A stretch of DNA of 64,000 nucleotides from NCBI GenBank assembly GCA_038380795.1, contig CM076268.1:17116001-17180000 (forward strand), read 5' to 3'. This document shows positions 35,812 to 50,500 of the stretch, piece by piece. Both the position numbers and the translations under genes were made by a program. The notes beneath the pieces were generated by a model. That model saw only the letters and a list, made by a program, of their open reading frames with translations, was not told where the DNA came from and did not search any database. The first letter of the stretch is position 1, and each line of letters opens with the position of its first letter. Source of the DNA: Pyrocephalus nanus. Its lineage: Eukaryota > Chordata > Aves > Passeriformes > Tyrannidae.

Positions 35812-36060
35812 CAATGAGGTGGACTGAAAACTGGCTCAAGTGTCAGAAAGGTTATGATCAGCAACAAACAGTCCAGCTGGAGGTCAGTCACTACTGGAGT
35901 ACCTCAGGAGTTGAGAATGGGGCCAGTACTGCGTAACATCATCATTACTGACCTGGTGATGGCACAGAGTGCATACTCAGCAATTTTTCACATGATGCAA
36001 CACTCCGCCCAAGTTCATGCTGGGACTGACAGGCTCAAAAGCAGATGATGCTGGGATTCT
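35812..36060 (+). repeat. CR1 LINE reverse-transcriptase fragment
   Basis: Translation in shifting frames gives NWLKCQKGYDQQQTVQLEVS, TGVPQELRMGPVLRNIIITD, then a decayed form of the region that in active CR1 holds the FADD catalytic motif. It resembles the RT palm (GVPQGSVLGPVLFN type). It lies after a 3' fragment, so the order is inverted relative to an intact element. Confidence 0.75.
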
Positions 36061-39000
36061 GTGACACACTACCCAGAATTACTCAATAGGTTTGCAATAT
36101 GGTCACTACCTGCTGTTCTAGGCTACCTATGAACAGAAAGTCATTCCATTTGAGTCTGAACCGTATCAGAGGTGTATGCCATGGTGAATTCTGGGGTCTT
36201 GTCCACGGCCATGACACTGGCCCCTCCTGAGTGTGCAGCATGGTTACTAGGGATACCCCCAAGCATGCACTCACTCTGTCACCTCCTTGTCTACATTATC
36301 CTACGGGTTCCACTGTGGTGAGCGCCGTAATGTAAACTAAACAAAAGCTACTGGGTTTTCCTAAAAGTCATTAGAGATTGGTATCATATTACACAGCAGC
36401 TTTGTGTCCATTCCCATTTGCTCCATGACATGTCTAAAAAATTTATTTTATGAAGAAGCTATTGTTAAATAATTTAAGGACAGACCTACCATTATAGCTT
36501 CCTGGAACAGTGCATAACAGCAAAATACACAGTCCTGTTAAACTAGGTTACTAGCTGCTTTGCATGTCCCAACTTCCCTCTTCTTTCCTTTCATTCAAGT
36601 TTTTCTATTTCTCGTTTCCCTTCTGCATTCCCCCGCTTCTTTGGGTTGTTACATTTCTTAGCGGCACCAAATTTGAACTCAAAACCTGATGAACAAATTT
36701 ACCTGTTAGCTTCAAGAAAAATAACTGTGTTTTCAGAATAGTACAGCTCTACAGGGGTAGAGATGTAATCCATGTTATTTATGTAACTGATAAATCCTTC
36801 ATGAAGAGGAAATCTCAACAATCTCAAACTGCAGAAAATGTCCTTCCAAGGTATAAAACTACTCAATCAAATAAGTTTCATATTCAGTTTACCACTTGGC
36901 TTTGGAACACTATAGCCCAATAGCCATAGAAGAGAATGTCATTTCAGAAGTGGCTAATTCATGCAGGAAGCAGGCTCTCTGTTGGAGCTGGTTCAGGACG
37001 AGAGGTAGCCAGATGTAGGGTCTGGGCTATGTATTACTACTACCCAGCCCTAGGGAAATCTGGGCAAAACTGTACTGACGCAAGCTTTAATTATGTCTAT
37101 TTTTTTTGCTTTTCTGAAAGCACCATGGAAATCATACAACTTGAGAATTCTGGGGCAATTGTCAACTGGTATTGCCCAGCAAAAGAGCTTTGTTGAGCAG
37201 CCACAGAGGTGCACTGCTTTCTGGCCTTCTGTGCGTACAGGCAGAATCTGTGCATTTTGGGGCAGGGAGGGCCAAGGGAAGACAGAGGATGGAAAATGCT
37301 TGCCTCTATAGGACAATAAACTGGAAGAAAATCTAAAGGCTGACTGCAAGATTTAGTAAAGAAGACAAAAGCTGATCAAAATAAACCAATTTTTTTTTGA
37401 AAGGGAAAAAGAGATCTACTCTTTAATCTAGCTAACCCCATTAATAATGAAAGTGAACACATACATCAGCATAACCTCGTCACACAAGGGTCCAGGGCAA
37501 GCTGGGTCCAATTTACTGAAACACCCAACACTATTTTTATTGGTATTTAACAAAGCTAGTTAGATTATACTTACTGCAGATATATCAATTCAGCTAATAT
37601 ACCTTCAGCTGCAGTGGAAACATACCCTTTGAGAGTCCATCTGGTCTAAAAAGTCTGTGTGAAGAAAAGCTTGCATTACTGAGCCCATTTTACATAAAGA
37701 GTAAAATATTTCTAGCTGTTTGCTAATAAATTTCTGATGTCAGCCACACAGGAAGACATGACTGCCTAGGAATTAAACCTCCAACTCTTAAATTCCAGTA
37801 CAATGTGTTAATCACAACATTCCTCTTCATCCAAAAGATCATTTGACATGCATTTAAGCCAGACACCTAATCTCTGAGGTGAGAGATTTTATTTAAAAAA
37901 AATAGCCATAGTGAACACTTAACCTACATTTGGCCTCATATTGCTATTGATACTAGCTACTGAAAATAATCAAGATATCTGCAGTTAGTTTTAGAACAGG
38001 ATTTGCAACAAATTAAAAGTTAAGTCTCAAATTTTCAGCAGATGGAGGTAGGTATAACATTTTGCAAGCTAAAATATTTGAAGATAAAAAGCTGGACTCT
38101 TCAGAATTTCATACCTTATATAGTATGTGTCTGTGTATTTATAGATATATAATTTTATGCACTTGTGACTGAAACAGAATACTGTTTTAATTGCATTTTT
38201 GCATTCACTTTTAAGCAACAGTAAATGACTGCTTAAGATGATAAAGAATCAAACCCATCAACTCATCTTTCTTTTTCATATTAACAAACATTTCATGAAT
38301 TTGAATACTGCTGTTTACAGAGCCTAATCCAACATAATATTGCCGTGACTTTCTGAAAAAAGTTATTTTTATGTCTCTGTGATGTAATTAAATGTCCTTT
38401 ACCTCTGCTGTGATGAAGAGATTGTTTGTTAGTACACATTTAGTACTGATATAGTGTTTTACAGCTATACATTACTATTAAAAAGGAAATAAAAATGCCC
38501 AGTTACGCTCATTTACAAAGCAGCAGTTAATATTACAGTCAGTGAAACAAAAACACAAAATGTGCTGGAAGCCTGTGGATGATACCAAGAACTGAACAGT
38601 CCCCTGGTCTACCAGCCTGTTACACGTCTCAGTCTTGAAGCTACAAAGATTGCGTTATAATTCCAAGGGTGTTTTGTTACATTATGTTGTGATAACAACT
38701 GCACAGGCAGAAACTGCTCATATGACATTTCCAAATTTCACACATCCCAAGCCCAGGATGGTTAGATACTATAAGTACCTTCTACTCTGTCTAAAATACT
38801 TCCATACTCCATAAGCCCTCAAGCAAACACTTCACAGTGGAGACAGTGGCTCACTTCACTAATGACATGTGAGCAGACATGAGGAAAGACTAAAGTTTTC
38901 ACACAATATTCAAACATTGTTATGGAAAGAAAACTACTCACAAGGAATGCTGAACTGCTTACATCTCAGTAAGGCAACAAAAATGACAGCAACCTCTTTT

Positions 39001-39611
39001 CTCTCTATTCCCAAAACAGCACTGCAAGTAAACCTGTAAAACTCTCAGTAGATTCCAGTAAAAATTTCAGTTTCACTAAAGACTAATGCCAAGTATGATC
39101 TTTCAGATCTCATTTCTCTAAAAAAAGGAATGCATTATGTTAGACAGGAGTAGGCAGAAACATAAGACATTTAGGCAAAACATCCAAAAAGCTCCTGCAG
39201 AAGAAAATTGATACTCTAGTTTGAGAAAGTTGAGCATTATGCAATGCACACAACTGTATAAGCAGTCTGTTTTCTGCAGTAAAAGCAATGAAATAGACCT
39301 AAGTACAAATTTCTGTCCAAGAAAAACATAAATTCTTATTTTTCAATTCTTTCAAATCTTGAGCAACTTCACTGGGACACACAAATATGTACCTTGAATA
39401 TCATTTACGTGCGGATTTCCTTCCCAGTCTTAGAAATACTTATCATCTCCCCTGCCATGAGACTTATGAAATGTGTTCAAAAGCACCAAGGTTACCTACA
39501 AAATAAATACTGTATTCTTTGTTCCTGAAAAACATTTTGTTATCCAGATGCTCTCTCTAGCTTTTTATAGCTTAACTGTCAAATGCTTCCTAGGCCATCC
39601 TGCTAATTAAC
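36061..39611. other. PCGF5 5' intron
   Basis: AT-rich intron with one weak MIR-like relic at 37640-37830 (listed) and nothing else recognised. A slightly GC-richer patch at 36110-36320 and another at 36940-37320 are unassigned. Confidence 0.5.
37640..37830 (+). repeat. Possible MIR-like SINE relic
   Basis: The order 'gagcccattttacataaaga', 'cagccacacaggaagac', 'gaattaaacctccaactct', 'aatgtgttaatcacaaca' mirrors the MIR layout (cccattttacag.., cacacagc.., gaacccaggtct.., catgctcttaac). Divergence is high. Confidence 0.35.
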
Positions 39612-40168
39612 TGTACTGGGCCTGGCTAGGACAGAGTTAACTCTCTTCATAGCAGCTCACAATGTGCTGTCTTGTAGGTATCTGACCCAAACAACGCTGA
39701 CAGCACACTGATGTTCTAGATATTGCTGAGCAGTGTTTGCACAGCATCAAGGCCTTCTCTCTTTCTCACTACCCACCACAATGAAGACCGGGGAGTGTGC
39801 AATAGGTTGGGAGAGGACACAACCAGATAGATGATCTGAACTAATCAAAGAGAGACTCCGTGACACAGAACACCATGGTCAGCCGCAATAAGGGAGAACA
39901 GGGGGTTTAGGGAAGTTAACTACCTTTTGCTTGGCAACTGGCTGGTCATCAATCTGTCTATGGGAGGTGGAAAGTGATTGCCTTTGCCTCCCTTGTTTTG
40001 TTTCTTTTCCTTTCTCTCATCTTTCATTTATCCTTGACTTTATAAACTTTTGAACTTTTTTTAATCTCAACCCCCAAGTTTTCTTACTTTTACTTTTCCC
40101 TCATTCCATAGGGGATTGGGGGTGAGTGAGCAGCTCATGGTGCTTAGTTGCCTACTGGGCTTAACTCA
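39612..40168 (+). mobile_element. Solo LTR of an avian ERVL-like endogenous retrovirus
   Basis: The start tgtactgggcctggctagga followed by cagagttaact, the middle attgctgagcagtgtttgca and ggttgggagaggacacaacc, the aatctcaacccccaagtttt block and the closing 'tgcttagttgcctactgggc' all match the common avian ERVL-type LTR as I remember it. No internal retroviral region follows, so it is a solo LTR left by recombination. No clear target-site duplication was seen. Orientation is opposite to PCGF5. Confidence 0.82.
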
Positions 40169-42299
40169 CTTATGTTAAAAATAACATAACCAACAAAATT
40201 AGTAATTTCCCACCTTTCTGTTGTGTTGTTCAGAAATGTATGAGTAGGTATTGAGGGTTTATGCACACTTGTGACGTGACTAAGCCTGTATTTGTTTTAC
40301 AACCAGGTGTATGCTGTCCTGTTTCTCCCCGGCCAGATGCAGATGTACATTGTATGACATGACCAACATCTCTGAGTGATGGAAAGAGTGTGGGAGCGGG
40401 CTGGGTGTCAGATGAAGTACTTACCCAGGCAATATCCAACTCAGTCTCTAGTTTGCCTATAGGTCAATCAGCATAAACAGAATAATTTTGTGTAACACTT
40501 TATATTAATTACAAGTTGTCAACATAAATGCTTTCAACACACTTGCCCCAAAATAAACCCAAAAATTCTACCAAAACATGTCTGTGTACTGTACATGCTT
40601 ATTTCCTTGGGGAGAGTATGCATATGAAAAGCAAGTGACAGATATTATGCACACTGTTTACTGCACTGCTGGAAGATGTTTCATTTATATGGCAACAAAT
40701 ACATTGTAAGGAGCCATACAGATTAACAACACGATCTCATAACAGACAGTTACTTATATCAAGTTATTGAATATTTTTTTAGACTTGGAGTACACTAGAT
40801 ACAAATATACTACATAGTATTTTTGGGTGTCATTTCACTGATACTTGTTACTTTTACTGCATTTATAGTAAGGCACCATTTGCATTACGGAATATTCCTA
40901 ATGTCCTCTCACTGAGTACTAAAATGCCATATTACATCAAAAATAGAAAACTCACTTAGCAGTAGATTTTCATACATAAATTTTATGGATAAAATAGAAA
41001 CCAAAACATTCAGGCTATATAGGTCAAAAGTCATTGCAAGCAATTTTCCCTATTGACTTTAAGGGGATTTGAACCTGTGGCTTTGGACTCTTAAAATAAA
41101 CACTGCCTCACTGTCACATATAAAAAATACTATGAATACTGAAGAACTGCAGAACTAGTATAATCTACTTCTTAGAGCAAACTGAGAATCTCCTAAAGGG
41201 GCTTAAAGATGATTGTACATCTAAAGCAAAGCTCTGTCTTGCATACCACTGAAATACAGTACAAAAATGGCTTAAAGAATGTGGTTATTAACAAGGATGT
41301 TTAACGATCATAAAAAAATATTTATTTTCTATCAGTGACATGAAAAAAATCTGCCACAATGAAGAGAAGCCTGAAAGATAGGAATCCTGGCTTCTTAAGA
41401 TTCCTAAGCATCTGTTAGTTCTATTTAAACAACATACACCCTTGTGTTACTTTGGGGAAGCTGAGCATACACTTCCACACAGTATTTATTTTCTCTAATC
41501 TTATTATTTGAAAAATAAATATGAGACATTCACTCAAGTCTGACTTTCTTCTTTCTGAAAGAACTCTTATGGAACGCTGATCTTGGACCATTCTGTACCC
41601 TAGCTAGTTTGTTTTCATTAATGGTTAAAACAACACATCTTTTCTATATTTATTTTTAAATAACATAAAAATATAAATGGAGAAGGGTTTAATACAGAAC
41701 AAATAGGGAACAGTATTTTTACAGAAAACTAAATGGCCAAGCAGATGTCTAACCTACTTTGAGACCAGCATGTTATGCAAATACAGTACACAGCTCTCCC
41801 TTACATCCAAAGGCTATCTTCTACAGAGCTATAGGGATAATGATTGCTTTATTTTCCACATACTTTTTTAATACTACCCACCACAAGGGAAGATTTAAAA
41901 ATCATTTACAATTTATATATACATATATGAATTTTATCATGAAGTTCAACAGACTATTTTGACTAAATCATCCTTCTAAATTTTCTAGTGCTGGGTAATC
42001 TACAACTATCATTAGTAGTTCCAACTATTAAAAAAAATATAAATCCTTAATACTAATCTGAATTAGTCTGTTTGTTATAACCTCATTTGATAAGCTACAG
42101 TAATTTGATTTTCTTTTAATCAGATAGACTGAATACTCTGGTTTTGAATATTACTCACTTTATCTCAAATGTTTCCATGTAGTTGACCAAAGAAAATATG
42201 TAGAGATGACTTGACTACTGTCTGGAAGTGCCATCTTAGCTTTACTTTTACTAAGCTGTGCCCTTAATCTTTCATGATAAAGCATGTGTCCCAAAGCAC
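40169..42299. other. PCGF5 5' intron
   Basis: AT-rich intron; no exon or recognised transposon. Confidence 0.5.
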
Positions 42300-42560
42300 T
42301 ATATCATTCTTTTAAGTCTTCTATATACCCTTTTCAAGTTTTCTGCATCCTTCTTGAAGTGCAATTGCCAGAACCAAGTTCAGTATGAGTGGTGATCACA
42401 GCATTAACAACGACTGAATAAATGTAATTCAACAACTGCTTGATATTCCCCTTGCCCATTCATCTAAAACTACCTTCATTCTTTTGTCTCCTCTTGACAC
42501 TGGCAACTGATTATACCATGACCCTCCAAAACTCCTTTAGAAGTCTGTGCTTTGTGATGG
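42300..42560 (-). repeat. Possible ancient CR1/L3-type LINE relic
   Basis: On plus, ttcaagttttctgcatcctt then cttgaagtgcaattgccaga followed by accaagttcagtatga resembles the reversed CR1/L3 block in which 'cattcttgaagtgtg..cccagaactgga' precedes a variable segment. The similarity is partial. Confidence 0.4.
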
Positions 42561-44362
42561 AAGAATAAGGCACTCTGTAAATAGAACCTACAAATAGTTT
42601 CTACATAGTGGTTTCTCTTTTGCTATTTATCCTATTCTTCTACTTTATTATCTCAGATCTTAGATCTAGAATATGCCCATGGAAGAGTATGAGATTTCTA
42701 TTTGAACTCGTCTAATACCAGGGAGCTTAATTACATTTATATGGAATATATCAATTTTAGAATTGCTCCCATTTTTTCTGTGCTTTTTTTCTGCTGTTTC
42801 CCTGAGAAACAACTAAACACTGCAGACTTATTTCTGCAGTTTTAAGCAAGGAAAGAGTTGGTAGGATATGAATGCCTAGCCCCCCCATGCATTCTTTGGC
42901 TTCCATCTCCTTTGTGATGCCTTTTTGATTCACAACTAAGCTGACTCTAGTCTAACAATTGAATCAAGTGTCTATTGTAGGTAAATCACAATTATATTAC
43001 TTTAAGAAAATTGCCACATTATATCTCCATTTAATTTCTACTGATGCACTGGTCCTTATTCTAGGTTTTGTGTCATCTTGCTAAACTAATTTTGTAATGA
43101 GTTTCCTCTCTCTCTGATCTCTTTCCTTTCTTCTGGTCGCCCTGAACACAGAACTAACAAACTTCTAGCAGCAGCACATCACATGAACTGAAGTTGGCAC
43201 TTTGCAAACAGTGAGATCATAGCTTGAATTTCAGGTGTTTTTATATGACAGCATGTAGGATGAGGGCCTAGAAAACATACATGGAGACCTTCCCATCTTC
43301 TGTCTTGTCCTTACAAAGAGAAAGCTTTTGAAATTCTAGCAATAAGTCCATCTACATAAGATTAAAAATAATCAAGCCATTTCTCTAGGATTAGGTGACT
43401 GATTCCAGTCAGTCAACTTGTAATGCAAGTATACCTGGCTTTGGTCTGATGAGTTGCTACATCACATAATTCTGGAAATACTTAATAGTAAAAAGAAAAC
43501 AAAACAAGCCACAATTTTAATGCCACAAGAGTGAAAAAAGAGCATTTAATATTTTCTAATTTAACCATCTGATTTTCAATGAAAGACCTTCTTTCTGGCG
43601 TTGTTAAGTTTAGAATTTCTGCACAGGATTCAAATTGTGGGCCCTTAAATTAGCAGGAATGTTTGCTAATGCTTTCAGTGGAAATACAAAGTCAGAAATA
43701 GACCAAGGTATTCTCCAGGTGAATATTGATACAATGTTATTTAAACGTGTGTAATATTTCAACCTCTTCAGCGTTAAGAAAGTTAATTGCCTTTTGATTT
43801 TATATTGTGGAGGTTGAAGAATGCATCTCAGTAGTATTTACAAATCATTTTCCTTCCTACAACGTAAGAAAGAAAAAAAATAATACTTCAAACATTTTTA
43901 ACAGTGGCAAAAAATCAGGCATTAGAAAGCTGACCTGACTTTATGGCCAGTTTTCATACAATAAAAAGTTTTCTTACATATAAGAGACACATTTGGTTAA
44001 AGCATGAAATATATTTTAGTGGATACCACGTACAACAGACTAGGAGCTATGCTAGTTTGAACCCATTTAAACTTAGTTTTTGTAGTCAGAAGTAATCATT
44101 GCCTGGTCAGCACAGACACAGTGGAACTATTTTACATGCTATACTCTATGCTAAGTGAGCCTTGTCTTCCAGAGAAGACAAGTGACCTGAATTCCAAGGA
44201 AAATATTTAGAATTTCATACCAGAACTTGTACTCTAGATTCTTCTCAACAATCCTTCTGTGATTTCTTTTCAGTGTACACAAGTGTCTTCTTATTCCAAA
44301 ATTTATCTTCTACCTGGAGTTTCGATCAGTTCCTTGTGTTTGTGAGATAAGAAAGAACATTT

Positions 44363-44393
44363 AAAAAAAAAAAAAAAAAAAAGAGAGAGAGTG
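44363..44393 (+). repeat. Poly(A) run followed by (GA)n
   Basis: Twenty A are followed by gagagagagtg, a simple-sequence tract. Confidence 0.95.
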
Positions 44394-44520
44394 AAAAAAT
44401 AAACCCCTTAATAAAAATATGAAACCTTGCTAACTCAGAAGTGTTGCAGAGGAAAGCACAAGCATAAATCCTAAAAAACAAAAGACTGCAAACATATGTT
44501 TACATAGACAGCAAGTCCAG

Positions 44521-44539
44521 CCCCCCCCCCCCCCCCCCC
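44521..44539 (+). repeat. Poly(C) run, 19 bp
   Basis: A pure homopolymer of 19 C. Pure C/G runs of this length are rare in AT-rich vertebrate introns and prone to length variation and sequencing error. Confidence 0.95.
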
Positions 44540-47500
44540 AATGAAAATATTTAGCACCTATTTGCACACAGGAAAACAACTTTGAAGAACTCTCTTAGTC
44601 ATTAAGCCCAGTAATGTCTGGTGCAGGTAATTGCAATGCAGTTCACTCCTGGAGGGACCTCCTAAGGTACTTCAAACTGGCATTCTGCAAAGACTTGCTC
44701 TACTGACTTTACTCTAGTGAAGGAATACAGCCTAAACATCTTTAGCTACGTATCTGTAGCTATATTAGAACAGTTTATGGTAACTTAACCATAGTAAGTA
44801 CAAGAAGTACTTTTGGTTAGGCTTTTCTATATTTATAGTCGTGTTCAACACTGGCATGAAGTCAAATGGACAAACTGAAGCTTAAGTTACAGTAGTTCTC
44901 ATCAGAAGAAGCTAAAGTTCTAAATGATATGTATTTTTATGAATACTATCGCAGATTCATGGGACCCATGACACTGCCTTTGAAAACACACAGTAAAGAT
45001 TACGTGGCAAGTAGCTGTCGTCACTTGTAAGAAATACAGGAAATTTCAGTCAGCACATCGCCTGTCAGTGTGATCACATATTACCCCCCCACACACACCA
45101 AAAGATTGAAACTGTAAATCCAAAAGTCCAATGTTTGGCAGATCTTAGCAAATGTTTATATATCAGAGGTGCTTGAGAAATGTAGTGCCAGAATGAATCC
45201 CTCACTTCATACCCCTGATCACCAAGTCAAATGTGAAAATGAGTATTCACAGATCTTCTAGATATCAAAAATAATAGACTTAATGGGATATACTGTCTCT
45301 ACAGCATGGTGACACTCCAGCTAAAGCCTTCAATGTTCTGGTGGTAATCTGTTTTCCATCTGCCCATGATGAAGCACTGTCTCACAATTCCTGCCAATAC
45401 TAATAACTCCTTTGTTTTACAGGTGATAACCACACTTTTCCTCAATTAGCTATTTAATTGCCACAATTAAATTAAACTCACAGCAACTTTTCCAAATTTG
45501 TCCCAAATCTTACCAGTAGCTGAACAGCAGAGCTGATCTAATGGACCAGTTGAACCAAAAAAGAAGGGAAGCTCTGGAGCTTGTTGGTCCATCTCTAAAT
45601 CCATTTAATACACTAGACCAGCAGAAAACTTATTTTTAGTAGTTTCTTGCTGGTTTAATTAAACCTAATTTATTTGGGGGTTTAATGACTGCCAGGGCTC
45701 ACACAGCATAAGACATAGCAGCAGCACTTCCCTCATTCAATAGCAGAGGCTGTAGATGTCTGCTGAAACTGCACCCCTAGTTCACAGTTTGCTGTGATTG
45801 TTCAAAACCTGAGGAAGGGCTCGTATGCCCAATAGTTTGTGGGGTTTTCCCTATTGTATCAGTTGATGCAACAAGAGCTACCATACCTTGAGAAGCCAGA
45901 TGTTATAGAAAAGCTCCTCTGTTACAAATCTGTCACTGGTTTCATCCAGCTTCACAATAAATTAACTAGAAAGGCTCCTCTGCAATTAATGGCAATTTTG
46001 AATTGTAGGCCAATTCCATGTAAATTTATGCTTTAAGTTTTTAGCAATTAATACACAAGAGTTACACATCCATAGTAGATTTTAAACACTAGCCTGTGAG
46101 AGGCACCAACTGTCACTAAGTACATTATTACAAATAAATCCATTGGCATTCTGTGATCACTATCTACACAAAAAACTCCAAACACCTGTACTTTTGTAAA
46201 TATGTATTTGGGATGAAAGCATAAAAATTTACTTTATCTATGATATATCAAAAGAGTTTAGATGGAAAGCTGAAAAATATTGGTTTGATTAAGCAGCTCT
46301 TGAAAATCACTTTGTATGCAGGGAAATTCTACAGCCAAAATCAACCAAGAATACTTACTCAAAATATCATTTATATCGTATAAAGGATCTTTTGTCTCTG
46401 CAGCTAGTACTGATGATTCTTCAAAAAAGTAAACAACAATTTCATAAAACCACGAAAGAAAGAAACATCTTTAACTTCATTCAATCCACACATTGGCTAT
46501 TTAAGAAATGATCTTTCATCTCAAAAAAGAACTGTGTTTTCATTATGAAATTAATCAAGAGCCTGGTTTCTTACATATTCCATTCTTCTTGAGGAAGGAA
46601 ATAAATGTAATTACATTTGCTTTAATCAGTGGTAACACTTCTCTAAGAATCACTTAAACTTTAATCTCAAGATCAACTACTATTTTTGTGGCAGAGAGAA
46701 TTTCTCTGTCAGATCTGATCAGTAATAACTAGCACTGAAATTTATCTTCAGAATATTTAAATTTTGGATTCCCTCACTTTACTGTGCTTTGTACACAAAG
46801 ATGTAAATTTAAGGCATAACACAATGCAAAAAGTCATCTGAAAAATTATATCTAAGAAAGTTAAGTAAACAGATAATCCTGGTACATTCTGCATCTAAGA
46901 GAAAAGTGGTAATTTCTCTTCTGGAAACTTGGACCACATGTTGGAATAATCTAATCAACAGACTTTCCAATCCAAATGGAATTAGCAAAGCAATAATATT
47001 CTGCTAGCATCATTAAAAGAAACAACCAGAACCAGGAAGCACAAAGCAAAGTCTTCTGCTATTAAAAGGAACTTTCTCTCTTCTATGTAATTTCAGATTC
47101 AGGAAGCCAGTTATCTTGTTACACATCATGTCATCAGTTTTACCTTGTATTCTTATGTCAGCAACTACCAGGGAGGCTCAGTGTTAAGTCTTGGAGAACT
47201 GCTTTTATGAATCAAGCCTTGCTATTGATCAAGGCCAGCAGCACTATCCCTGGACTGACAATTAGGGCCATACTAGAAATTTTGATCTGCATCACAAATT
47301 CACAGACTATGAAAGATGCAGTGAATAGGAGAATGCCAAGACTGGAAATTGAGACTGTGCCCTAACAGGAACTTTTTAATGGTTCAGGGTACTCAGTAAA
47401 ACCCACAAAAAACCTGTGGCAGAATACACCTGTTATACCCAATGTTCTTGTCTTCTATTATTTGTGTTTATTTTTTAAAAAAAACTCTTATTTACATATA

Positions 47501-50500
47501 TTGCCCCCATTTTAAAATTACTGAAAACAAAAATATCTACAGGCAGATGACAATATAAGAATCAATCCAAGTGCGTTCTCATATATCCACACTATGTGTA
47601 TGAACACATATTAAAATACTTTATTATATGTTTTTTAAAAATATAAATGTTAATGCATATTAACATGTTTTACTTTATAGCTCTAATGAGAAATCTGGGC
47701 TATTCTACTTCTGCAAATTAGTTTGTCAGCTGTAGCCACTGAGAAATGTAAGCTACTGTCTCATAAAAAGTCATAAAATCATAATATGATCATACAACTA
47801 GTAGTTCACAGCTGTTACAAACTAAGTTTGGTACTTTCTTGTTTTGTTTGGTAAAATGGAATTCATTAGTACTGACTGAAACTGCTACAGAACAAGTATA
47901 CTACACCTGAAAAAGTAGTTCATGAACCTTAATAGTATTAAAGACCACTGCAAAGAGAAATTACCATGAATGTATTATGTAACACTACATGGAAAATCAA
48001 TGTATTTCCTATACTGTGGATTGCCAATATGCAATCAACTCTGCAATTACAAGGTGAAGATAAATTGCCTCTCTGCATCAAGTTATAATCCCAGCATTTG
48101 GTTCCTCATGGAAGAAGTCAATGGCAGCTATTTCATCTGTCTATATTCAGTTTCTAACTCCTCATCTCTCCGAAGGGAATCAGGATAGCCCAGGTACAAA
48201 AAGAACTGTGTGATTCCAAGTTCATGACTGAATAAACCTCTACTCAAGGTACTAAAGGGTGCCTTGGTTACACTAGAAAATTACAAATTTTTTTTTTAAA
48301 GAAAAATTAGGAGATACTATGAAAATTGCAACCAATCTGTCCCTTACAGAAGTTCATCACATTTGACAATGCCTGTGAGATTTTTCCAGTTGAACTATAT
48401 TAAAACAAAACTGATCTCTGATTTTTCATAGTCTCTATCACTGGACCTTCACATGAGCCACAAAAATGTGAATTTAGATTTGCTATTCTCTTTCATTTTT
48501 ACTGTTGTATATTTGGAGTAATAAGTTACTTTTAGTGTTGGTCTTTGAACAAATATTCTATTAAAACTTCAGAAGAACTGTTTTGGTTTTTTCCTTGCAC
48601 TGGGATAGAAACACAGTGAAAATTTCAGGCAAAAAGATCTAAAACGAAAGCTATTACTTATTACTTATTTCCATAGAGACCGGAAGCCAAATCAGCCAGA
48701 ATACTGAAGTGCTGTGATTTTACAAATACAGAATTAATAACAAAGTATTTCCCCAAGAGATCGTATTACAAAAACTAAGCTGTAACAACAGGTGAGCGAA
48801 ACAGGCATGTAGGGTGGAGTTTGGAAGATGGGAATACCAAACTGGATGCAAGCAATTTTATGTCAATTACAAACTAGGGCCTTCCCTGCTGGTATCAGAT
48901 TGTACTTACTGATTCAGCTGCCAGAAAATAATTCTACAACACTGCCTTCAATAATATGCATGGACTGAGGATCATACCCAAGAATCAAGAAAAAAAAATC
49001 ACAGTTTCACCATTCAGGTCTGACCACTGCTCCTTGGTACATGTCCACTGGTGATTTGTGGTGGGTGGGAAGGGTTCTTTTTGATAAGAATTTCCTTGGA
49101 ATAGAAATGGTGTGACTACAAAGTGGTCTTCCTGCTTGTGGAAGAACCGATACTGAAGCTGTGCACAATGGCTGCCAAAGGCACCCCGTTTGCAGTGCAG
49201 ACACCTGGTTCTTCAGCACTCATTGCTCCATGTTCATGGGCTCTTTAAAACAATGAGTGCAAACTCAGCTGCCACTGCAGATGACTGGGAAGGCAGTTCC
49301 TGAACCATTACAGGTTCAACCATTACAACTACAACAACTTGAAGCTTTCTGTGATGCAGCAGTCAGGAACACGACAGTATCTCAAGGAAGTGGAGATCTC
49401 CCAATAACTTATTCTGATTTTAAACCTCTTCTAAGAAAGTACGTCTTCTTGTCTTTTCCTAGTCAGTTCTTTTATGAGGGTAGGATTATTAAGGCAAACT
49501 AGCAGGCTACTTATTTAATTCCAGGCAAGTCTCAAAATGCATATAAACTGATGGCAAACAAAGGAAGAAAATTATTCCCTAACAGGAAAGAGATCACTAA
49601 AGCACAAAAGCAAATGAACAGTTTGGTTTGCTGTTAAGAAAGCTGCTGAGATGTGCATGAATTTAACTATTAATAATTGGATAAATGGTTTCAGCTTTAG
49701 GTAACCAGTCAAAATTATTTGTTTCACATGCAAGAACTACTAGTGATAGCTGTTGAGACCACAGTGCTCAACTAATACTATGTATCTTCTATTCCAGAAG
49801 CATCACAGACTTGGCAGTGAACGATTTTATTTTATAAGCAATAATCAAGATAGAGACAGTAACACTGATATTTCCCACGGGTGCACAGCTACATATACAC
49901 AGTCCTGTTACAGCCCAGTGGAGCTGCTGCCAGTGCTACACCTGCTCTGCTCATTATGGGCTTCAATCTCAAAGTCTGTCAAGCTGTTACTTTTCATGAC
50001 ACCACATCTACTGGAAAAAATTGAAGATAAAAACACAATAGTCAGGAAAATAAGCTTCACTGTAAGAAATGTCTAAGGCTCTACCTAGCATCATTCAAAA
50101 ACAGATTAGCTACAACTCTGAGTGACATACTATCAACTTTTTCCAACTATTTCTTAGTATTTTAAACAATTGAGACTAGTAATAGAAATTAAACTTCTTC
50201 CCAGACAACCACAATAAATGGTTTAAACTGAGGATTTGGGGAACAAACAACCCCAAGCCACTCTGCACTTGGTGCAAAGTTTTCAACAGTCGAAGAAAGG
50301 ATTCCCTTGTTCAACACCAGCAGTATGTCTTTCTATGGAGTAGTTCAAAACCTTGTTTGGGAATGCTGCATTTCTCTAGAAAGGGTCTTGAAACCAAATT
50401 GCAAAAAGGAAAGAGGCTGTTTTGTTTTCCTACTGTGATGTTAACCATTCATTTCTAGTTGAGACAGCTGGAAGAGCATATGAAGATACTGTTGGCACCA

